A stretch of 40,859 nucleotides of DNA, taken from positions 1-40,859 of the forward strand of contig JAISDB010000175.1 in assembly GCA_031265155.1 (NCBI GenBank), written 5' to 3'. The DNA is from Prevotellaceae bacterium (lineage in GTDB: Bacteria > Bacteroidota > Bacteroidia > Bacteroidales > UBA932). Positions 7,391 to 16,547 of the stretch are shown one piece after another. The notes under the pieces are model-generated. The model saw nothing but the letters and a program-made list of their open reading frames with translations, was not told the origin of the DNA and searched no databases. Every line of letters starts with the position of its first letter. Within the stretch, counting starts at the first letter, position 1. Both the position numbers and the translations under genes were made by a program.

Positions 7391-7852
7391 TCAATATTCG
7401 GTTTTAATGATTTCGGCGTAAATCACGGCTTGTCTTACATCGAAATCCTGTAAAAATTCGTTGTCGGCATTAATGTTAATATTGGTTTCATTGTCGGTTA
7501 TTTCATTTTGCGATATTTCGTTGTTTGCCTTTTCCTGCTTGGCTATTGATGCCAGCGCAGCTTCTATCTGCTCTTTTGTAAAAACCGACGAACCTTCCTG
7601 TTCCGGCGTCAGTTCGACAGGCGCAGGCTTATAGTGAAAAGGACTTTGCCTTTCCTCAAATTTTTCTTCGGTTTTGTCAAAGAAGTCATCCTCGCTTTCA
7701 AAAGTCTTAAAATCACTGTAAGGATCTTCGTACTCGTAGCGTTGCGGCGGCTTTTGCTGCTGGCTGTCGTCTTTTTTCTTTTTCTTGGCAAAGAATCCGG
7801 GAAGAAGAAACAGCGCTATCAGCAGAAGTTTTAAAATATCATCAATGTCCAT
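7391..7852 (-). CDS. Conserved-type hypothetical membrane-anchored acidic protein
   Basis: The 153-aa protein has an N-terminal membrane segment (LLLIALFLLPGFFA, about residues 9-22) followed at once by KKKKKDD, which predicts a cytoplasmic C-terminal domain. The middle is acidic and rich in Glu, Asp, Ser and Gln and looks disordered. The C-terminus FDVRQAVIYAEIIKTEY is the type of short motif that recurs at the end of small Bacteroidota hypothetical proteins (from memory). Its ATG lies 3 bp after the stop of the upstream lipoprotein gene, so the two are probably co-translated. Function is unknown. Confidence 0.75.
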   Translation of the reverse strand: MDIDDILKLLLIALFLLPGFFAKKKKKDDSQQQKPPQRYEYEDPYSDFKTFESEDDFFDKTEEKFEERQSPFHYKPAPVELTPEQEGSSVFTKEQIEAALASIAKQEKANNEISQNEITDNETNININADNEFLQDFDVRQAVIYAEIIKTEY

Positions 7853-7855
7853 AAT

Positions 7856-8329
7856 TTATCTTGCTTTTTTTGCCATTGCCTTTTGGGCTGTTTTTTCGTT
7901 TTTTCTAATGCGTTTTTTCACGTCATCATCCTGCCATTGCAAATGACGCTTGCGTTCCGCTTTCATATATTTTTGATATTCCTTTTCTTCTTTTTTTGCG
8001 CTTCGGGTTTCTTCCTTTGTTTCTTTTTGAGCCTGTTTTGTCCAGTAGCGCGTATTTTTTTCACGTGCGCGCTGTTCTGCTTTCAGCTCCGAGCGGTTGT
8101 TAACAGACTGATATGAATCCTGACGCGGAGAAGCAACTAACGGCTGCCTGTTGATTTTAGATGGCGATTGATGAGAATACTGCGTAACGTTCGATTTTGC
8201 CGAACGCGCAGTTGACCTCGGCTCGGTAGAACAGGATGCCGTAGGGCAGGTCGTGATTCTTTGAGCGCAGGATGTCGCTAATAACATAAAAATTATTACC
8301 TTTGTTAGCTGTATTAGTATTTTTTGCAT
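7856..8329 (-). CDS. Hypothetical basic lipoprotein
   Basis: The 157-aa protein has a signal peptide with lipobox LLATSC (Cys21) and then more cysteines in CPTASC. A long, highly charged segment follows, rich in Lys, Arg, Glu and Gln (about residues 80-157), and it ends in KAMAKKAR. The composition suggests an extended helix or disordered region that may contact peptidoglycan or nucleic acid, but no domain was recognised. It is the first gene of a two-gene unit, 3 bp from the membrane-anchored acidic protein. Opposite charges in the two products (basic here, acidic there) could reflect an interaction, which is speculation. Confidence 0.7.
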   Translation of the reverse strand: MQKILIQLTKVIIFMLLATSCAQRITTCPTASCSTEPRSTARSAKSNVTQYSHQSPSKINRQPLVASPRQDSYQSVNNRSELKAEQRAREKNTRYWTKQAQKETKEETRSAKKEEKEYQKYMKAERKRHLQWQDDDVKKRIRKNEKTAQKAMAKKAR

Positions 8330-8383
8330 TGTTTCTGTTTTGAAGCACTGAATATGACCGCTAAATTATAAAATTATTTTGAT

Positions 8384-8830
8384 ATGAGAATAAAATACAT
8401 GTATTTTTTAACTTTTTTGTTTTTGTTGTGGGCTTGCGGCAAAAGTAAATATGAAGATAATATACCTGACAAAGAGGTTTCTTTTAATGTCTTTCCGCTT
8501 ATAGATTTTGATAAGGCGTTGACATCTCCCGGAGGTCTTGTCGTTACAAAATCATGTAATCACAATAACGGACAAAGTTGCGGATACAAGGATCACGGCA
8601 TATTTGTTTGTAGAATGATTACATCCGATTCTTATGCGGCTTACGCTGCAACCTGTCCGATAGATTTGACCGAATTGCAAATTGAGAAAGATAAGGTGTT
8701 AAAAGTGAAATGCAGTAAATGTAACAGAGTTTTTGAACTTGATAATAATGGGCTGTCGGGTAATGCGCGATTACGAGGATATAAAATAATATCTCATATA
8801 CAATATTTTACTGTACAGAGTTATTTATGA
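8384..8830 (+). CDS. Rieske-like lipoprotein with altered cluster ligands
   Basis: A lipoprotein signal peptide (FLLWAC, Cys18) precedes a beta-rich domain of about 115 residues. The arrangement resembles Rieske-type proteins of Bacteroidota: AAYAATCPID (Cys91) followed by KVKCSKCNRVFEL (Cys110, Cys113) and a glycine-containing turn. A classical Rieske site needs Cys-x-His and Cys-x-x-His; here the first motif lacks its second ligand and the second motif is CxxC. Extra Cys and His residues sit earlier (Cys58, His60, Cys66, Cys76). Cluster binding is therefore uncertain, and a zinc or structural role is possible. It is a single gene upstream of rubrerythrin, which has its own promoter. Confidence 0.65.
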   Translation: MRIKYMYFLTFLFLLWACGKSKYEDNIPDKEVSFNVFPLIDFDKALTSPGGLVVTKSCNHNNGQSCGYKDHGIFVCRMITSDSYAAYAATCPIDLTELQIEKDKVLKVKCSKCNRVFELDNNGLSGNARLRGYKIISHIQYFTVQSYL

Positions 8831-8868
8831 AATTATTAGTGGCATTTTCACAAATTATCAGTTATAAA

Positions 8869-8900
8869 TTTGCAGTAATTATAAATTTTGTGTATTTTTG
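8869..8900 (+). promoter_or_regulatory. Promoter of rubrerythrin
   Basis: TTTG at 8869-8872 and TATTTTTG at 8893-8900 are separated by exactly 20 nt, a full match to the Bacteroidota -33/-7 consensus, 37 bp before the ATG. Confidence 0.75.
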
Positions 8901-8937
8901 TATCTGTAAAAGATAATGTTAAACTAAAAAGCAAAAA

Positions 8938-9513
8938 ATGAACAGCATTAAAGGAACAAAAACAGAAAAAAACCTGCTTACATCATTTGCAGGCGAATCG
9001 CAGGCTCGCATGCGTTATACGTATTTTGCAAGCAAGGCAAAAAAAGAAGGCTTTGAGCAGATTGCAGCAATTTTTGAAGAAACTGCCAATCAGGAAAAAG
9101 AACATGCCGAACGCATGTTTAAATATCTGGAAGGAGGAATGGTTGAAATTACGGCAAGCTATCCTGCCGGAGTAATAGGAACTACAACCGAAAATCTTTT
9201 GGCTGCAGCACAGGGCGAACACGAAGAATGGACGCACGATTATCCAATGTTTGCCGATATTGCCGCAGAAGAAGGCTTTGCGGAAATTGCAGCCATGTAC
9301 AGATGCATTTCCGTAGCAGAAAAAGGACACGAAGAGCGTTATCGCAAGCTACTGTCGAATATTAATGAAGGAAGCGTATTTGCGAAAGACAGAGAAATTA
9401 CATGGCAATGTCGCAACTGCGGATATGTACATGTTGGAAAATCGGCTCCGCAGCTGTGTCCTGCATGCAAGCATCCTCAATCGTATTTCGAAATTATGAA
9501 GGCAAATTACTGA
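8938..9513 (+). CDS. rbr: Rubrerythrin
   Basis: Rubrerythrin is a cytoplasmic NAD(P)H-linked peroxidase that protects anaerobes from hydrogen peroxide. The 191-aa protein has the four-helix diiron domain (residues about 1-150) with the paired ligand motifs EETANQEKEHAE and the later EKGHEERYRKL. A C-terminal rubredoxin-like domain carries CRNCGYVH and CPACKHP for the mononuclear FeS4 site. The length equals the usual 190-195 residues. It has a strong promoter and a terminator of its own, so it is monocistronic. Confidence 0.96.
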   Translation: MNSIKGTKTEKNLLTSFAGESQARMRYTYFASKAKKEGFEQIAAIFEETANQEKEHAERMFKYLEGGMVEITASYPAGVIGTTTENLLAAAQGEHEEWTHDYPMFADIAAEEGFAEIAAMYRCISVAEKGHEERYRKLLSNINEGSVFAKDREITWQCRNCGYVHVGKSAPQLCPACKHPQSYFEIMKANY

Positions 9514-9533
9514 TGCCTGTCCTGAATAAAATT

Positions 9534-9564
9534 AAAGGCTGTCTTTTTCGGGCAGCCTTTTTTT
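9534..9564 (+). terminator. Rho-independent terminator of rubrerythrin
   Basis: AAAGGCTG (9534-9541) pairs with CAGCCTTT (9553-9560), followed by T's to 9564. It is 20 bp after the rbr stop and may act on lon transcripts from the other strand too. Confidence 0.88.
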
Positions 9565-9584
9565 ATTCTGTGATTTTATTGATT

Positions 9585-12035
9585 TTATTCAATCTTCATT
9601 GGATTTTTAACCTTTTCCTTTAGCAGGGCAAAATTTAGAACATCCAAAATCGTGTCAACATAATGAAATTTCAATCCTTTGATATAAACAGGCTTTATTT
9701 CGGATATGTCTTTTTCGTTATCTTTCGACAGTACTATTTCGTTTATTCCTGCGCGTTTTGCCGCAAGGATTTTTTCTTTAATTCCGCCAACCGGAAGCAC
9801 TTTTCCGCGTAATGTTATTTCGCCTGTCATGGCAATGCCCTTGCGCACCTTGCGCTGCGTGAAAATTGATGCAAGCGCCGCAGTCATTGTTATTCCGGCT
9901 GATGGTCCATCTTTTGGTATTGCTCCTTCGGGAACGTGAAGATGAATATCCCATTTTTCAAAAGCCTCGCTGTTTATTTCAAGCTGCGATGCGTGCGATT
10001 TTATATATTCCAAAGCAAGCAAAGCCGATTCTTTCATCACTTCGCCAAGATTTCCCGTAACTGTAAGTTTGCCTTTGCCTTTACTCAAGCTTGTTTCTAC
10101 AAAAAGAATTTCGCCTCCGAGTTCTGTCCATGCAAGACCTGTAACGACGCCTGCAAAGTCGTTTCCCTGATATTCATCCTTTGTAAATCGCGGCACGCCG
10201 AGAATTTCCGCAATTTTTTGCTTAGAAATTTCGGGTTTTATTTTTTTTGAAAGGGCAATCTGCTTTGCATAATAGCGTGCAATTTTTGCAATCTGCTTGT
10301 CAAGCGCGCGCACGCCCGATTCCTTTGTGTATGACTCTATTATGATTGCAATAATGTCGCTGTCAAACTGTACCGTACCTTCTTTTATTCCGTGAAGATC
10401 CATCTGCTTCGGGATAAGGTGCCGTTTTGCTATTTCAACTTTTTCTTCAACCAGATATCCGCTCATCGGAATCATTTCCATGCGGTCGCGCAATGCCGGA
10501 CTTATTGTACCTGTGCTGTTTGCCGTTGTAATAAACATTGTTTTCGACAGGTCAAAATTAAGGTCGATATAATTGTCGTGGAAAGTGGAATTCTGTTCGG
10601 GGTCGAGAACTTCGAGCAAAGCCGAAGCGGGGTCGCCGCGGAAATCGTTTCCTATTTTATCAATTTCATCGAGAATTATCACCGGATTTGCCGATTTGCA
10701 CCGTCTTATGGTTTGCATTATTCTTCCGGGCATTGCTCCGATATACGTTTTGCGATGTCCGCGAATTTCGGCTTCGTCGTGCAAGCCGCCAAGCGAAATT
10801 CTGCCGAACTGGCGTCCTATTGCGCGGGCAATGGATTTTCCGAGCGAAGTTTTTCCTGTTCCCGGAGGTCCGTAAAAACACATTATAGGCGATTTTAAAT
10901 CGTTTTTCAGTTTTATTACGGCAAGATATTCAAGAATTCTGTCTTTTACCTGATCAAGTCCGTAATGGTCTTCGTCAAGTATTTTTTGCGCCTTTTTAAT
11001 GTCTATTCTGTCTTCTGTATATTCGTTCCACGGCAGGTCGAGCAGCAGTTGAAGATAGTTCAGCTGAACCGAAAATTCGCCCATGCTCGGATGCATGTGT
11101 TCGAGCTTGGCTGTTTCCTTTTCAAAGAAATCGGCTATTTCGGCGCTCCATTTTTTTGTTTTTGCAAGCTCGCGCAATTCGGTAATTTCCTGAGAGGCTC
11201 CTCCTCCCAATTCATCCTGAATTGTTTTCATTTGCTGATGCAGATAATATTCGCGCTGCTGCTGTCCGATTTCATTGAGAACTTTGCTTTGAATATCGTT
11301 TTTTACTTCTATGTGTTTCAGTTCTTTTTGCAATATTTCAAGCAATTTCAGCGCTCTTTCCTGCAAATTGTTGATTTCGAGCAGCGATTGCTGGTCGGTT
11401 ACATTTTGCGTAATGTCCGGGTTTGAGCCTATGAAACTTATCAGGAAACTTCGGTTTTCGATATTCTTAACGGCGAATGAAATATCTCTCAACATTGGCG
11501 ACCGTTCTATGATTTGCAATGTAATATCTTTTATCGAACTTATTATTGCATCATAGTTTTCGTTAGGCAAATCGGGCTTTTCATCTTGAAGATATTCCAC
11601 ATTGGCGACAATGTAGGGATTTTCACTGACTATGCTTTTTATTTCAAAGCGGTTCAGACCACGCAATACTGCTGTTATTGCGCCATCCGGCATTTCCAGA
11701 ATCTTGATAATATGTGCAAGCGTGCCTACTTTATTCAAATCATCTTTTGTCGGATTGTCGATTTTGTAATCAAGCTGGGCAACCGCTCCAAGAATTTTTG
11801 ATTCGGAATAAACCTCGCGAACGAGTTTTATTGCTTTTTCGCGCCTAACGGTTATGGGAATAATAATTTCGGGAAAAAGCACCGCATTGCGCAAAACCAA
11901 TAGTGGCAATGAATCAGGCAAGTTTTTCTTATTTATTTTCAGAAAATTTTCCTCAAAAGAAAGAGGAATATAATTTACATTTTCTATTTCGTCTCCATCG
12001 AGGAAATTCTGTCGTAATTTTATGTCAATAGCCAT
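9585..12035 (-). CDS. lon: ATP-dependent protease Lon
   Basis: Lon is a cytoplasmic AAA+ serine protease that degrades misfolded and regulatory proteins. From the ATG at 12035 (MAIDIKLRQ) it has 816 residues. The N-terminal substrate-binding domain starts near [13 protein letters not shown]. The AAA+ module has Walker A GPPGTGKT (389-396) and Walker [11 protein letters not shown]. The protease domain has the catalytic Ser712 in [11 protein letters not shown] and Lys755 in [11 protein letters not shown]. The open frame extends 16 codons upstream, but that segment does not resemble Lon. It converges with rbr. The upstream region (12036-12247) shows no clear promoter element. Confidence 0.97.
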   Translation of the reverse strand: MAIDIKLRQNFLDGDEIENVNYIPLSFEENFLKINKKNLPDSLPLLVLRNAVLFPEIIIPITVRREKAIKLVREVYSESKILGAVAQLDYKIDNPTKDDLNKVGTLAHIIKILEMPDGAITAVLRGLNRFEIKSIVSENPYIVANVEYLQDEKPDLPNENYDAIISSIKDITLQIIERSPMLRDISFAVKNIENRSFLISFIGSNPDITQNVTDQQSLLEINNLQERALKLLEILQKELKHIEVKNDIQSKVLNEIGQQQREYYLHQQMKTIQDELGGGASQEITELRELAKTKKWSAEIADFFEKETAKLEHMHPSMGEFSVQLNYLQLLLDLPWNEYTEDRIDIKKAQKILDEDHYGLDQVKDRILEYLAVIKLKNDLKSPIMCFYGPPGTGKTSLGKSIARAIGRQFGRISLGGLHDEAEIRGHRKTYIGAMPGRIMQTIRRCKSANPVIILDEIDKIGNDFRGDPASALLEVLDPEQNSTFHDNYIDLNFDLSKTMFITTANSTGTISPALRDRMEMIPMSGYLVEEKVEIAKRHLIPKQMDLHGIKEGTVQFDSDIIAIIIESYTKESGVRALDKQIAKIARYYAKQIALSKKIKPEISKQKIAEILGVPRFTKDEYQGNDFAGVVTGLAWTELGGEILFVETSLSKGKGKLTVTGNLGEVMKESALLALEYIKSHASQLEINSEAFEKWDIHLHVPEGAIPKDGPSAGITMTAALASIFTQRKVRKGIAMTGEITLRGKVLPVGGIKEKILAAKRAGINEIVLSKDNEKDISEIKPVYIKGLKFHYVDTILDVLNFALLKEKVKNPMKIE

Positions 12036-12247
12036 AATTATATCAGTCAATTTGTCAGCAAAAACTCGTCGATTATCGAACAAATTATTTGCCTTTATTA
12101 TTATTTGTTATTTTATTCTCAATTAAATATCTAAATATCAGTCATTAATATTGCACGGTCTTATATTGAAACTCAAACAGATATAAAACTGCTTTTATAA
12201 TGTGCATACTTTATGCCAAAATAACTTTAGCCTCGAAAAACGGTTAA

Positions 12248-12280
12248 AAAAAACCTCGACAAACAAAGCCGAGGTTTTTT
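12248..12280 (-). terminator. Rho-independent terminator of rpmE2
   Basis: An 11-bp stem AAAAAACCTCG / CGAGGTTTTTT encloses an 11-nt loop, and read on the minus strand it ends in a run of eight T's. It lies 20 bp after the L31 stop. Confidence 0.88.
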
Positions 12281-12299
12281 ATTTTTCAGAGTTGCAAAG

Positions 12300-12560
12300 T
12301 TATTTGCTTTTGTTTGCGTAGTTTTTATATCTGTTCATAAACTTGTCAACACGACCCGCAGTATCTACAAGCTTCATTTTTCCTGTGTAAAAAGGATGGG
12401 ATGTGTTTGAAATTTCGAGTTTATACAAAGGATATTCAACGCCATCAACAGTGATTGTTTCTTTTGTATTAACCGATGAGCGTGTTAAAAACACATGTTC
12501 GTTAGACATGTCCTTAAATGCTACTACGCGATAACTCGATGGATGAATTTCTTTTTTCAT
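12300..12560 (-). CDS. rpmE2: 50S ribosomal protein L31, type B
   Basis: L31 bridges the two ribosomal subunits. The 86-aa protein has the type B features: it begins [11 protein letters not shown], contains [13 protein letters not shown] and [19 protein letters not shown], and lacks the zinc-binding CxxC of type A. A TATCTTTG promoter element lies about 40 bp upstream and a strong terminator follows, so it is monocistronic. Confidence 0.96.
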   Translation of the reverse strand: MKKEIHPSSYRVVAFKDMSNEHVFLTRSSVNTKETITVDGVEYPLYKLEISNTSHPFYTGKMKLVDTAGRVDKFMNRYKNYANKSK

Positions 12561-12597
12561 TTTATTTAATTTTAAAATTTTTCACCAATTTGGGCTG

Positions 12598-12627
12598 CAA
12601 AGATAATAAAAAAATAAATACCGCAAT
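12598..12627 (-). promoter_or_regulatory. Probable promoter of rpmE2
   Basis: On the minus strand TATCTTTG (12598-12605) matches TAnnTTTG, with ATTG (12624-12627) 18 nt upstream as a slightly close -33 element. Confidence 0.5.
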
Positions 12628-12794
12628 AAAAATATTGAAAAATAATTTTGCTGCATGTTGTTTTTTGCATTGACCATGTATGCGGACATTCCTTAATGAA
12701 TAAACTATTTATAGAGATTATTGTGTCTGCTAATTTGTCTTGACGCAAAAGTAACCAACCGAAGCATAAGCGAAGCTCGCGAACACCAATAATT

Positions 12795-13630
12795 TGTAAT
12801 AGTCAAGACTTAATCAGACAGGTTTCAAAATAAAGAATATATTTGTGAATAAAAATAGATTAAAAGTATGACAACAGAACAAAAAATCATCAAAAATAAA
12901 TCGGGGTTACTGGAATTAGCCACTATATTAGGGAACGTATCCAAAGCGTGTAAAGTGATGAGATACAGTCGGGACAGTTTTTACTGCTTCAAGGAACTGT
13001 ACGAACATGGCGGCGCGTTGGCGCTTGCGGAAATATCCCGCAAGAAGCCCATCATCAAAAACAGGGTCGAAGCTCATATCGAACAGGCAGCGGTTGAGCT
13101 TGGCATATCCAATCCGGCTCCGGGGCAGGTCAGAGCGTCCAACGAGTTAAGGAAACAGGGTATTTTTGTTTCACCGGGTGGAGTTGGTTGTTGAAGACAT
13201 AGACCATACGAAAATCAAGGCGAAAAGTCTGCAGACGAATGATATTTGCGAACGTTTCAACAGAACAGTGCATAGCGAATTCTACGCTATTGCTTTCCGT
13301 AAGAAAATACATCAAACTCTCAAACAGTTACAGACTGACCTTGACGCATGGATGGATAACTGCAACTTCAACATAACGCACTCAGGTAAATACTGTTTCG
13401 GTAAAAAGCCAATAACAACATTCATCGATTCCATTAAACCGGCTAAGGAAAAGTATGTCGAACAACTCAATCACACCTGGATAGCCGAACAGAACACTGT
13501 ACGTAGGGCGATATGAATGGGAAAACTGTTTGGAAGAATGGAATGAATGACGTCTTTTCACAGCCTGAATATGACAATTTTTTATACTGCAAAAAACAAC
13601 CTGTCTGATTAAGTCGTCTTGACTATTACA
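12795..13630. mobile_element. Internally deleted IS481-family element
   Basis: The left end (12795-12825) and right end (13598-13630) are inverted repeats that begin TGTAATAGTCAAGAC and continue TTAATCAGACAGGTT on the inner side; the right copy has three extra bases (GAC) between the two blocks. The element is 836 bp, shorter than the roughly 1.1-1.3 kb expected for a complete member. It contains the two ends of an IS481-like transposase gene with the middle removed. The flanking bases do not show a clear target-site duplication. Without a complete transposase it could move only if one were supplied in trans. Confidence 0.85.
12868..13516 (+). pseudogene. IS481-family transposase remnant (internal deletion and frame change)
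   Basis: The first part (12868-13194, 108 codons) is the N-terminal helix-turn-helix region (NVSKACKVMRYSRDSFYCFK and QVRASNELRKQGI). It stops just after SPGGVG. The C-terminal part resumes in another frame (about 13190-13516) with DIDHTKIKAKSLQTN and ICERFNRT, which contains the catalytic Glu of the DDE triad, and a C-terminal stretch AFRKKIHQTLKQLQTDLDAWM. The segment with the first two catalytic Asp residues is missing. The junction is near 13187. The product would be non-functional. Sequence outside the junction looks little decayed, so the deletion may be fairly recent. Confidence 0.85.
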
Positions 13631-13737
13631 TTTTATAATAATAGACCATAGGGCGTTATATGCCCTGAAGCTATTTTTTCGGTGTTTTTTTGTAAGATAC
13701 TCAATATTTACTGCACCAGGATATGTCTATAATAAAA

Positions 13738-13769
13738 AATCGCATCTCTTTATATTGAAAAATGCGATT
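13738..13769 (-). terminator. Terminator downstream of the YebC gene
   Basis: AATCGCAT (13738-13745) pairs with ATGCGATT (13762-13769), and on the minus strand the stem is followed by a run of T's. It lies about 75 bp past the stop; a second hairpin, GCAGTAA / TTACTGC at 13809-13830, is closer but has no T run. Confidence 0.65.
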
Positions 13770-13841
13770 CTTGATTATTTTCTGAATAGCCTCTTTTTTG
13801 ATTTCCGTGCAGTAAGCATATGTTTACTGCGGGCTTCGTTT

Positions 13842-14558
13842 TTATTCGGTTTTCATTATATGGTAAACGCTCTGAACATCGTCGTCATCCTCGAATCTGT
13901 CGATTAGTTTTTCAATTTCCGCTTGCTGCTCCGGCGTAAGTTCCTTGAGTTCCACAGTTGGCAGGCGGTCGAATCCTGCGCTTACTATTTCAAGACTGTT
14001 GTCTTCGATATATTTTTGTATTGCCCCATAGGCTTCGTATTCGCCATAGATAACAATATCGTTTTCATCGGCAAAAACTTCCTCGCCGCCGAAATCTATA
14101 AGATTGAATTCAAGTTCCTCAAGGTTGATACCGTCATTTTTTCTGATTTTAAAGATACATTTATGTTCAAACATAAATTCAACGCTTCCCGATGTTCCCA
14201 GCGAGCTGCCGTGCCTGTTGAAATAACTGCGAATATTTGCAACCGTGCGCGTAGGGTTGTCTGTTGCCGTTTCTATTAAAAAGGCAATTCCGTAAGGTCC
14301 GTAGCCTTCGTAAATTACTTCCTTGTAATCGCTTTGATCTTTTTCGGTAGCGCGTTTTATGGCGCGTTCTATGTTTTCTTTAGGCATATTCTCCGACTTT
14401 GCCGTCTGTATCAAAGCGCGCAAATGCGGATTTGTATTCGGATCGCCGCCGTTTTTTGCAGCAATGGTTATTTCCTTACCCAGCTTAGTAAAAACGCGGG
14501 ACATGTTTCCCCAACGTTTAAGTTTCCTTGCTTTTCTAAATTCAAATGCTCTTCCCAT
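13842..14558 (-). CDS. YebC/PmpR family regulatory protein
   Basis: The family binds DNA as a transcriptional regulator and in some bacteria promotes translation through difficult sequences. The 238-aa protein begins MGRAFEFRKARKLKRWGNM, followed by FTKLGKEITIAAKNGG, NPHLRALIQTAKSENMPKENIERAIKRA and the YEGYGPYGIAFLIETATDN motif, all typical. The acidic C-terminus (RFEDDDDVQSVYHIM) is also typical. The length is normal. It follows the TPR gene by 73 bp on the same strand. Confidence 0.94.
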   Translation of the reverse strand: MGRAFEFRKARKLKRWGNMSRVFTKLGKEITIAAKNGGDPNTNPHLRALIQTAKSENMPKENIERAIKRATEKDQSDYKEVIYEGYGPYGIAFLIETATDNPTRTVANIRSYFNRHGSSLGTSGSVEFMFEHKCIFKIRKNDGINLEELEFNLIDFGGEEVFADENDIVIYGEYEAYGAIQKYIEDNSLEIVSAGFDRLPTVELKELTPEQQAEIEKLIDRFEDDDDVQSVYHIMKTE

Positions 14559-14631
14559 ATTTTTACGATTTAACGGATTTATTATATTCCGAGTACGGTG
14601 TCCGGAAAACAGTAAAGAGACTTTTGGTTCT

Positions 14632-15315
14632 TTAATTCAACTGTTTAATTTCTACTCTTTCGATATATTTATCAATTTCCTGAGCTTCGGTAGTTTTGTT
14701 GTAATGCGTTTTTATTTTTTTATACGCTTCCAGCGCTTCGTCGTATTTGCCCGACTGTTCGTAAATTAAGCCTGCCTTCATAAGATATGCAGCACTAAAG
14801 TCGTTTTCGCGATAATTGGCGGCTTTCATAAAGTATAAAGCTGCATTGTCATACTGCTCCAGTTCGGTGTAAGCATCTCCCATGCCGCAATATGCCCGCG
14901 CCTGAAGTATTTCATCATTGCCGTTGAAAGCTTTCAGCAGAGAAACGGCTTCTTCAAAATTTCCCAAATGCAGATTACAAAAACCTGCGTAAAAACGGGC
15001 AAGGCGTCCTGCAGATGTTGAGCCGTATTCGTCAATAATTTCATTGAACCCTAAATTTACCCCATCTCCGTTTAACGCTAAATTAAGCGAGTCAATTTCA
15101 AAATAGCGCTGAGCTGCCGCCATCTGTTCCTGTGCAGCGTTTTCGCGGGGTTTATCAATCAGATATTTGTAGCCAAGTATTGCGATTACGACAATTACTA
15201 CAGCTATAAGCGTTTTTATAATTTTTGTTCTGTTTTCGGCTAAAAATTTTTCGCCTTTACTTAATGCTTCGCCTACGGCTTTAAGATTTTCTTCTTTTTT
15301 GACGTTTTTTGACAT
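14632..15315 (-). CDS. Tetratricopeptide-repeat membrane protein (YfgM-like)
   Basis: From the ATG at 15315 (MSKNVKKEENLKAV) the protein has 227 residues. One membrane segment (about 36-53, LIAVVIVVIAILGYKYLI) follows a charged cytoplasmic N-terminus. The rest forms TPR-like helices, including RLARFYAGFCNLHLGNFEEA, ARAYCGMGDAYTELEQYDNA and AYLMKAGLIYEQSGKYDEA. This layout matches periplasmic TPR proteins of the YfgM type thought to assist envelope protein folding. The open frame begins 10 codons earlier at a TTG, but a TAATTTTG promoter element at 15343-15350 overlaps that codon, so the later ATG is correct. It may share an mRNA with YebC. Confidence 0.85.
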   Translation of the reverse strand: MSKNVKKEENLKAVGEALSKGEKFLAENRTKIIKTLIAVVIVVIAILGYKYLIDKPRENAAQEQMAAAQRYFEIDSLNLALNGDGVNLGFNEIIDEYGSTSAGRLARFYAGFCNLHLGNFEEAVSLLKAFNGNDEILQARAYCGMGDAYTELEQYDNAALYFMKAANYRENDFSAAYLMKAGLIYEQSGKYDEALEAYKKIKTHYNKTTEAQEIDKYIERVEIKQLN

Positions 15316-15342
15316 ATTTGCAAAAGATTTTATTTCAGGTCG

Positions 15343-15350
15343 CAAAATTA
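15343..15350 (-). promoter_or_regulatory. Probable -7 element of the TPR gene
   Basis: The minus strand reads TAATTTTG, 28 bp upstream of the ATG at 15315. The -33 position is not clear. Confidence 0.5.
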
Positions 15351-15413
15351 ATAAAAATTTGACAATTTGAAGCGATTATAAAAAAATATATAAATATTTA
15401 TTTTGCAATCAGG

Positions 15414-16547
15414 TTAAATATAGCTGTGTATTCCTCCTAAAAAATAGGATACTCCTAAGAATGTAACGGCAACCGCAAAAAAGGCGCATGCGCAGTATCT
15501 GTGAAATTTCAAAGGATTGCGGAATTGAGAAAAACTGTTTTTATGCATTGGAACAGCATAAACCAGCATTGTTATAAGCGCCCATGTTTCTTTTGCATCC
15601 CAGCCCCAGTAACGTCCCCATGAAATATTTGCCCATACCGCACCGATGAATATTCCCGCGGCAAGCATAAACAGCGCAGGATAGAGTAAAATACTGTTCC
15701 ATGCATAAAGTTTATTTCGCAAACGCTTCGACAGTATTCCCGTAAGGCTTGTCAGGGCAATAAAAACAAAAAGCGCATAAGACAGCATGATAACCGAAAC
15801 GTGCGCGGCAAGCATCGGTGAACGTAATATGGGAGTCATTGGATTTAGCTGAGAAATATAATACCACAAACATGCAGTCGATGCAAAAATGTAAAATACG
15901 CGCCATCGCAATTTAATCCAAAGCATGACAAGCATCGACAGCGCCAGCAGAAAATATCCCGTATATGTAACCGCAATGCCAAACGGGTCGTGATTTATCA
16001 TTAACGTTGTTCCCATTTCGTCGGCGTCATAATCCGTTTGATAAAACCGGTATCCTCTGTGCGAATATATTTTATTCATCGATACGCGACAGATTTGACT
16101 GTCGATTTTCAGAAAACTGATATAATCGGCAGGTTCATACGTGCCGTGATGATATTCGATATCGAAAAGCACCAGCTTAACGCCAAAAGGCAATTTCCTG
16201 CATGTTTCGTCTTTTTCTGCTGTGTATGTATAGCCTGTTTCGCCTTGCCGTATGTGCATGTATCCGCGTGTTGCCGTGAGAAAGGTAACTGACGCGCCAA
16301 GCAGTATTACACTGAAAGCGCAGTGCATAACAAATGCTGTTTTGTTTCTGTATAATGCATGGCGAACGATATAGGCAAACGACATTATTGCAAATACACA
16401 CCATAATGCAACAAACCACCATGAACCGTAAATCTTATCGGCGACAAAATCCGTTCCCCAAAATTTTTCAATCATGGTGGCAACGGCAAGTACTGCCGGA
16501 ATAACTGTTAATATCCCAAAGGCGCAGCGTTTAGTATTAAATTGCAT
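15414..16547 (-). CDS. Cytochrome c biogenesis protein, CcsBA (ResB-ResC) type
   Basis: CcsA/ResC-type proteins export heme and attach it to CxxCH motifs of cytochromes c outside the cytoplasmic membrane (system II). The 377-aa protein has several N-terminal membrane helices with a short ResB-like soluble portion (about 95-190), and then a CcsA domain with the heme-handling WWD motif VWANISWGRYWGWDAKETWA (residues 304-323). Histidines at 249 and 349 are candidates for the flanking heme ligands. The ResB part is much shorter than in full CcsBA fusions, as is common in Bacteroidota (from memory). Its ATG lies inside the last codons of the di-heme oxidoreductase gene (11-bp overlap), which implies translational coupling and suggests the neighbouring cytochrome is a client. 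Confidence 0.88.
   Translation of the reverse strand: MQFNTKRCAFGILTVIPAVLAVATMIEKFWGTDFVADKIYGSWWFVALWCVFAIMSFAYIVRHALYRNKTAFVMHCAFSVILLGASVTFLTATRGYMHIRQGETGYTYTAEKDETCRKLPFGVKLVLFDIEYHHGTYEPADYISFLKIDSQICRVSMNKIYSHRGYRFYQTDYDADEMGTTLMINHDPFGIAVTYTGYFLLALSMLVMLWIKLRWRVFYIFASTACLWYYISQLNPMTPILRSPMLAAHVSVIMLSYALFVFIALTSLTGILSKRLRNKLYAWNSILLYPALFMLAAGIFIGAVWANISWGRYWGWDAKETWALITMLVYAVPMHKNSFSQFRNPLKFHRYCACAFFAVAVTFLGVSYFLGGIHSYI

Noticed and set aside
10392-10898. 168-codon ORF antisense to lon
   Set aside because: It lies wholly inside the conserved Lon coding region and shows no protein-like pattern.
12036-12083. Upstream in-frame extension of Lon (16 codons)
   Set aside because: Those residues do not resemble Lon N-termini, while MAIDIKLRQ at 12035 begins the part that looks like coding sequence.
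12795-13630. Target-site duplication of the IS481 remnant
   Set aside because: The bases directly outside the two inverted repeats (AATT and TTTT) are not a convincing duplicate.
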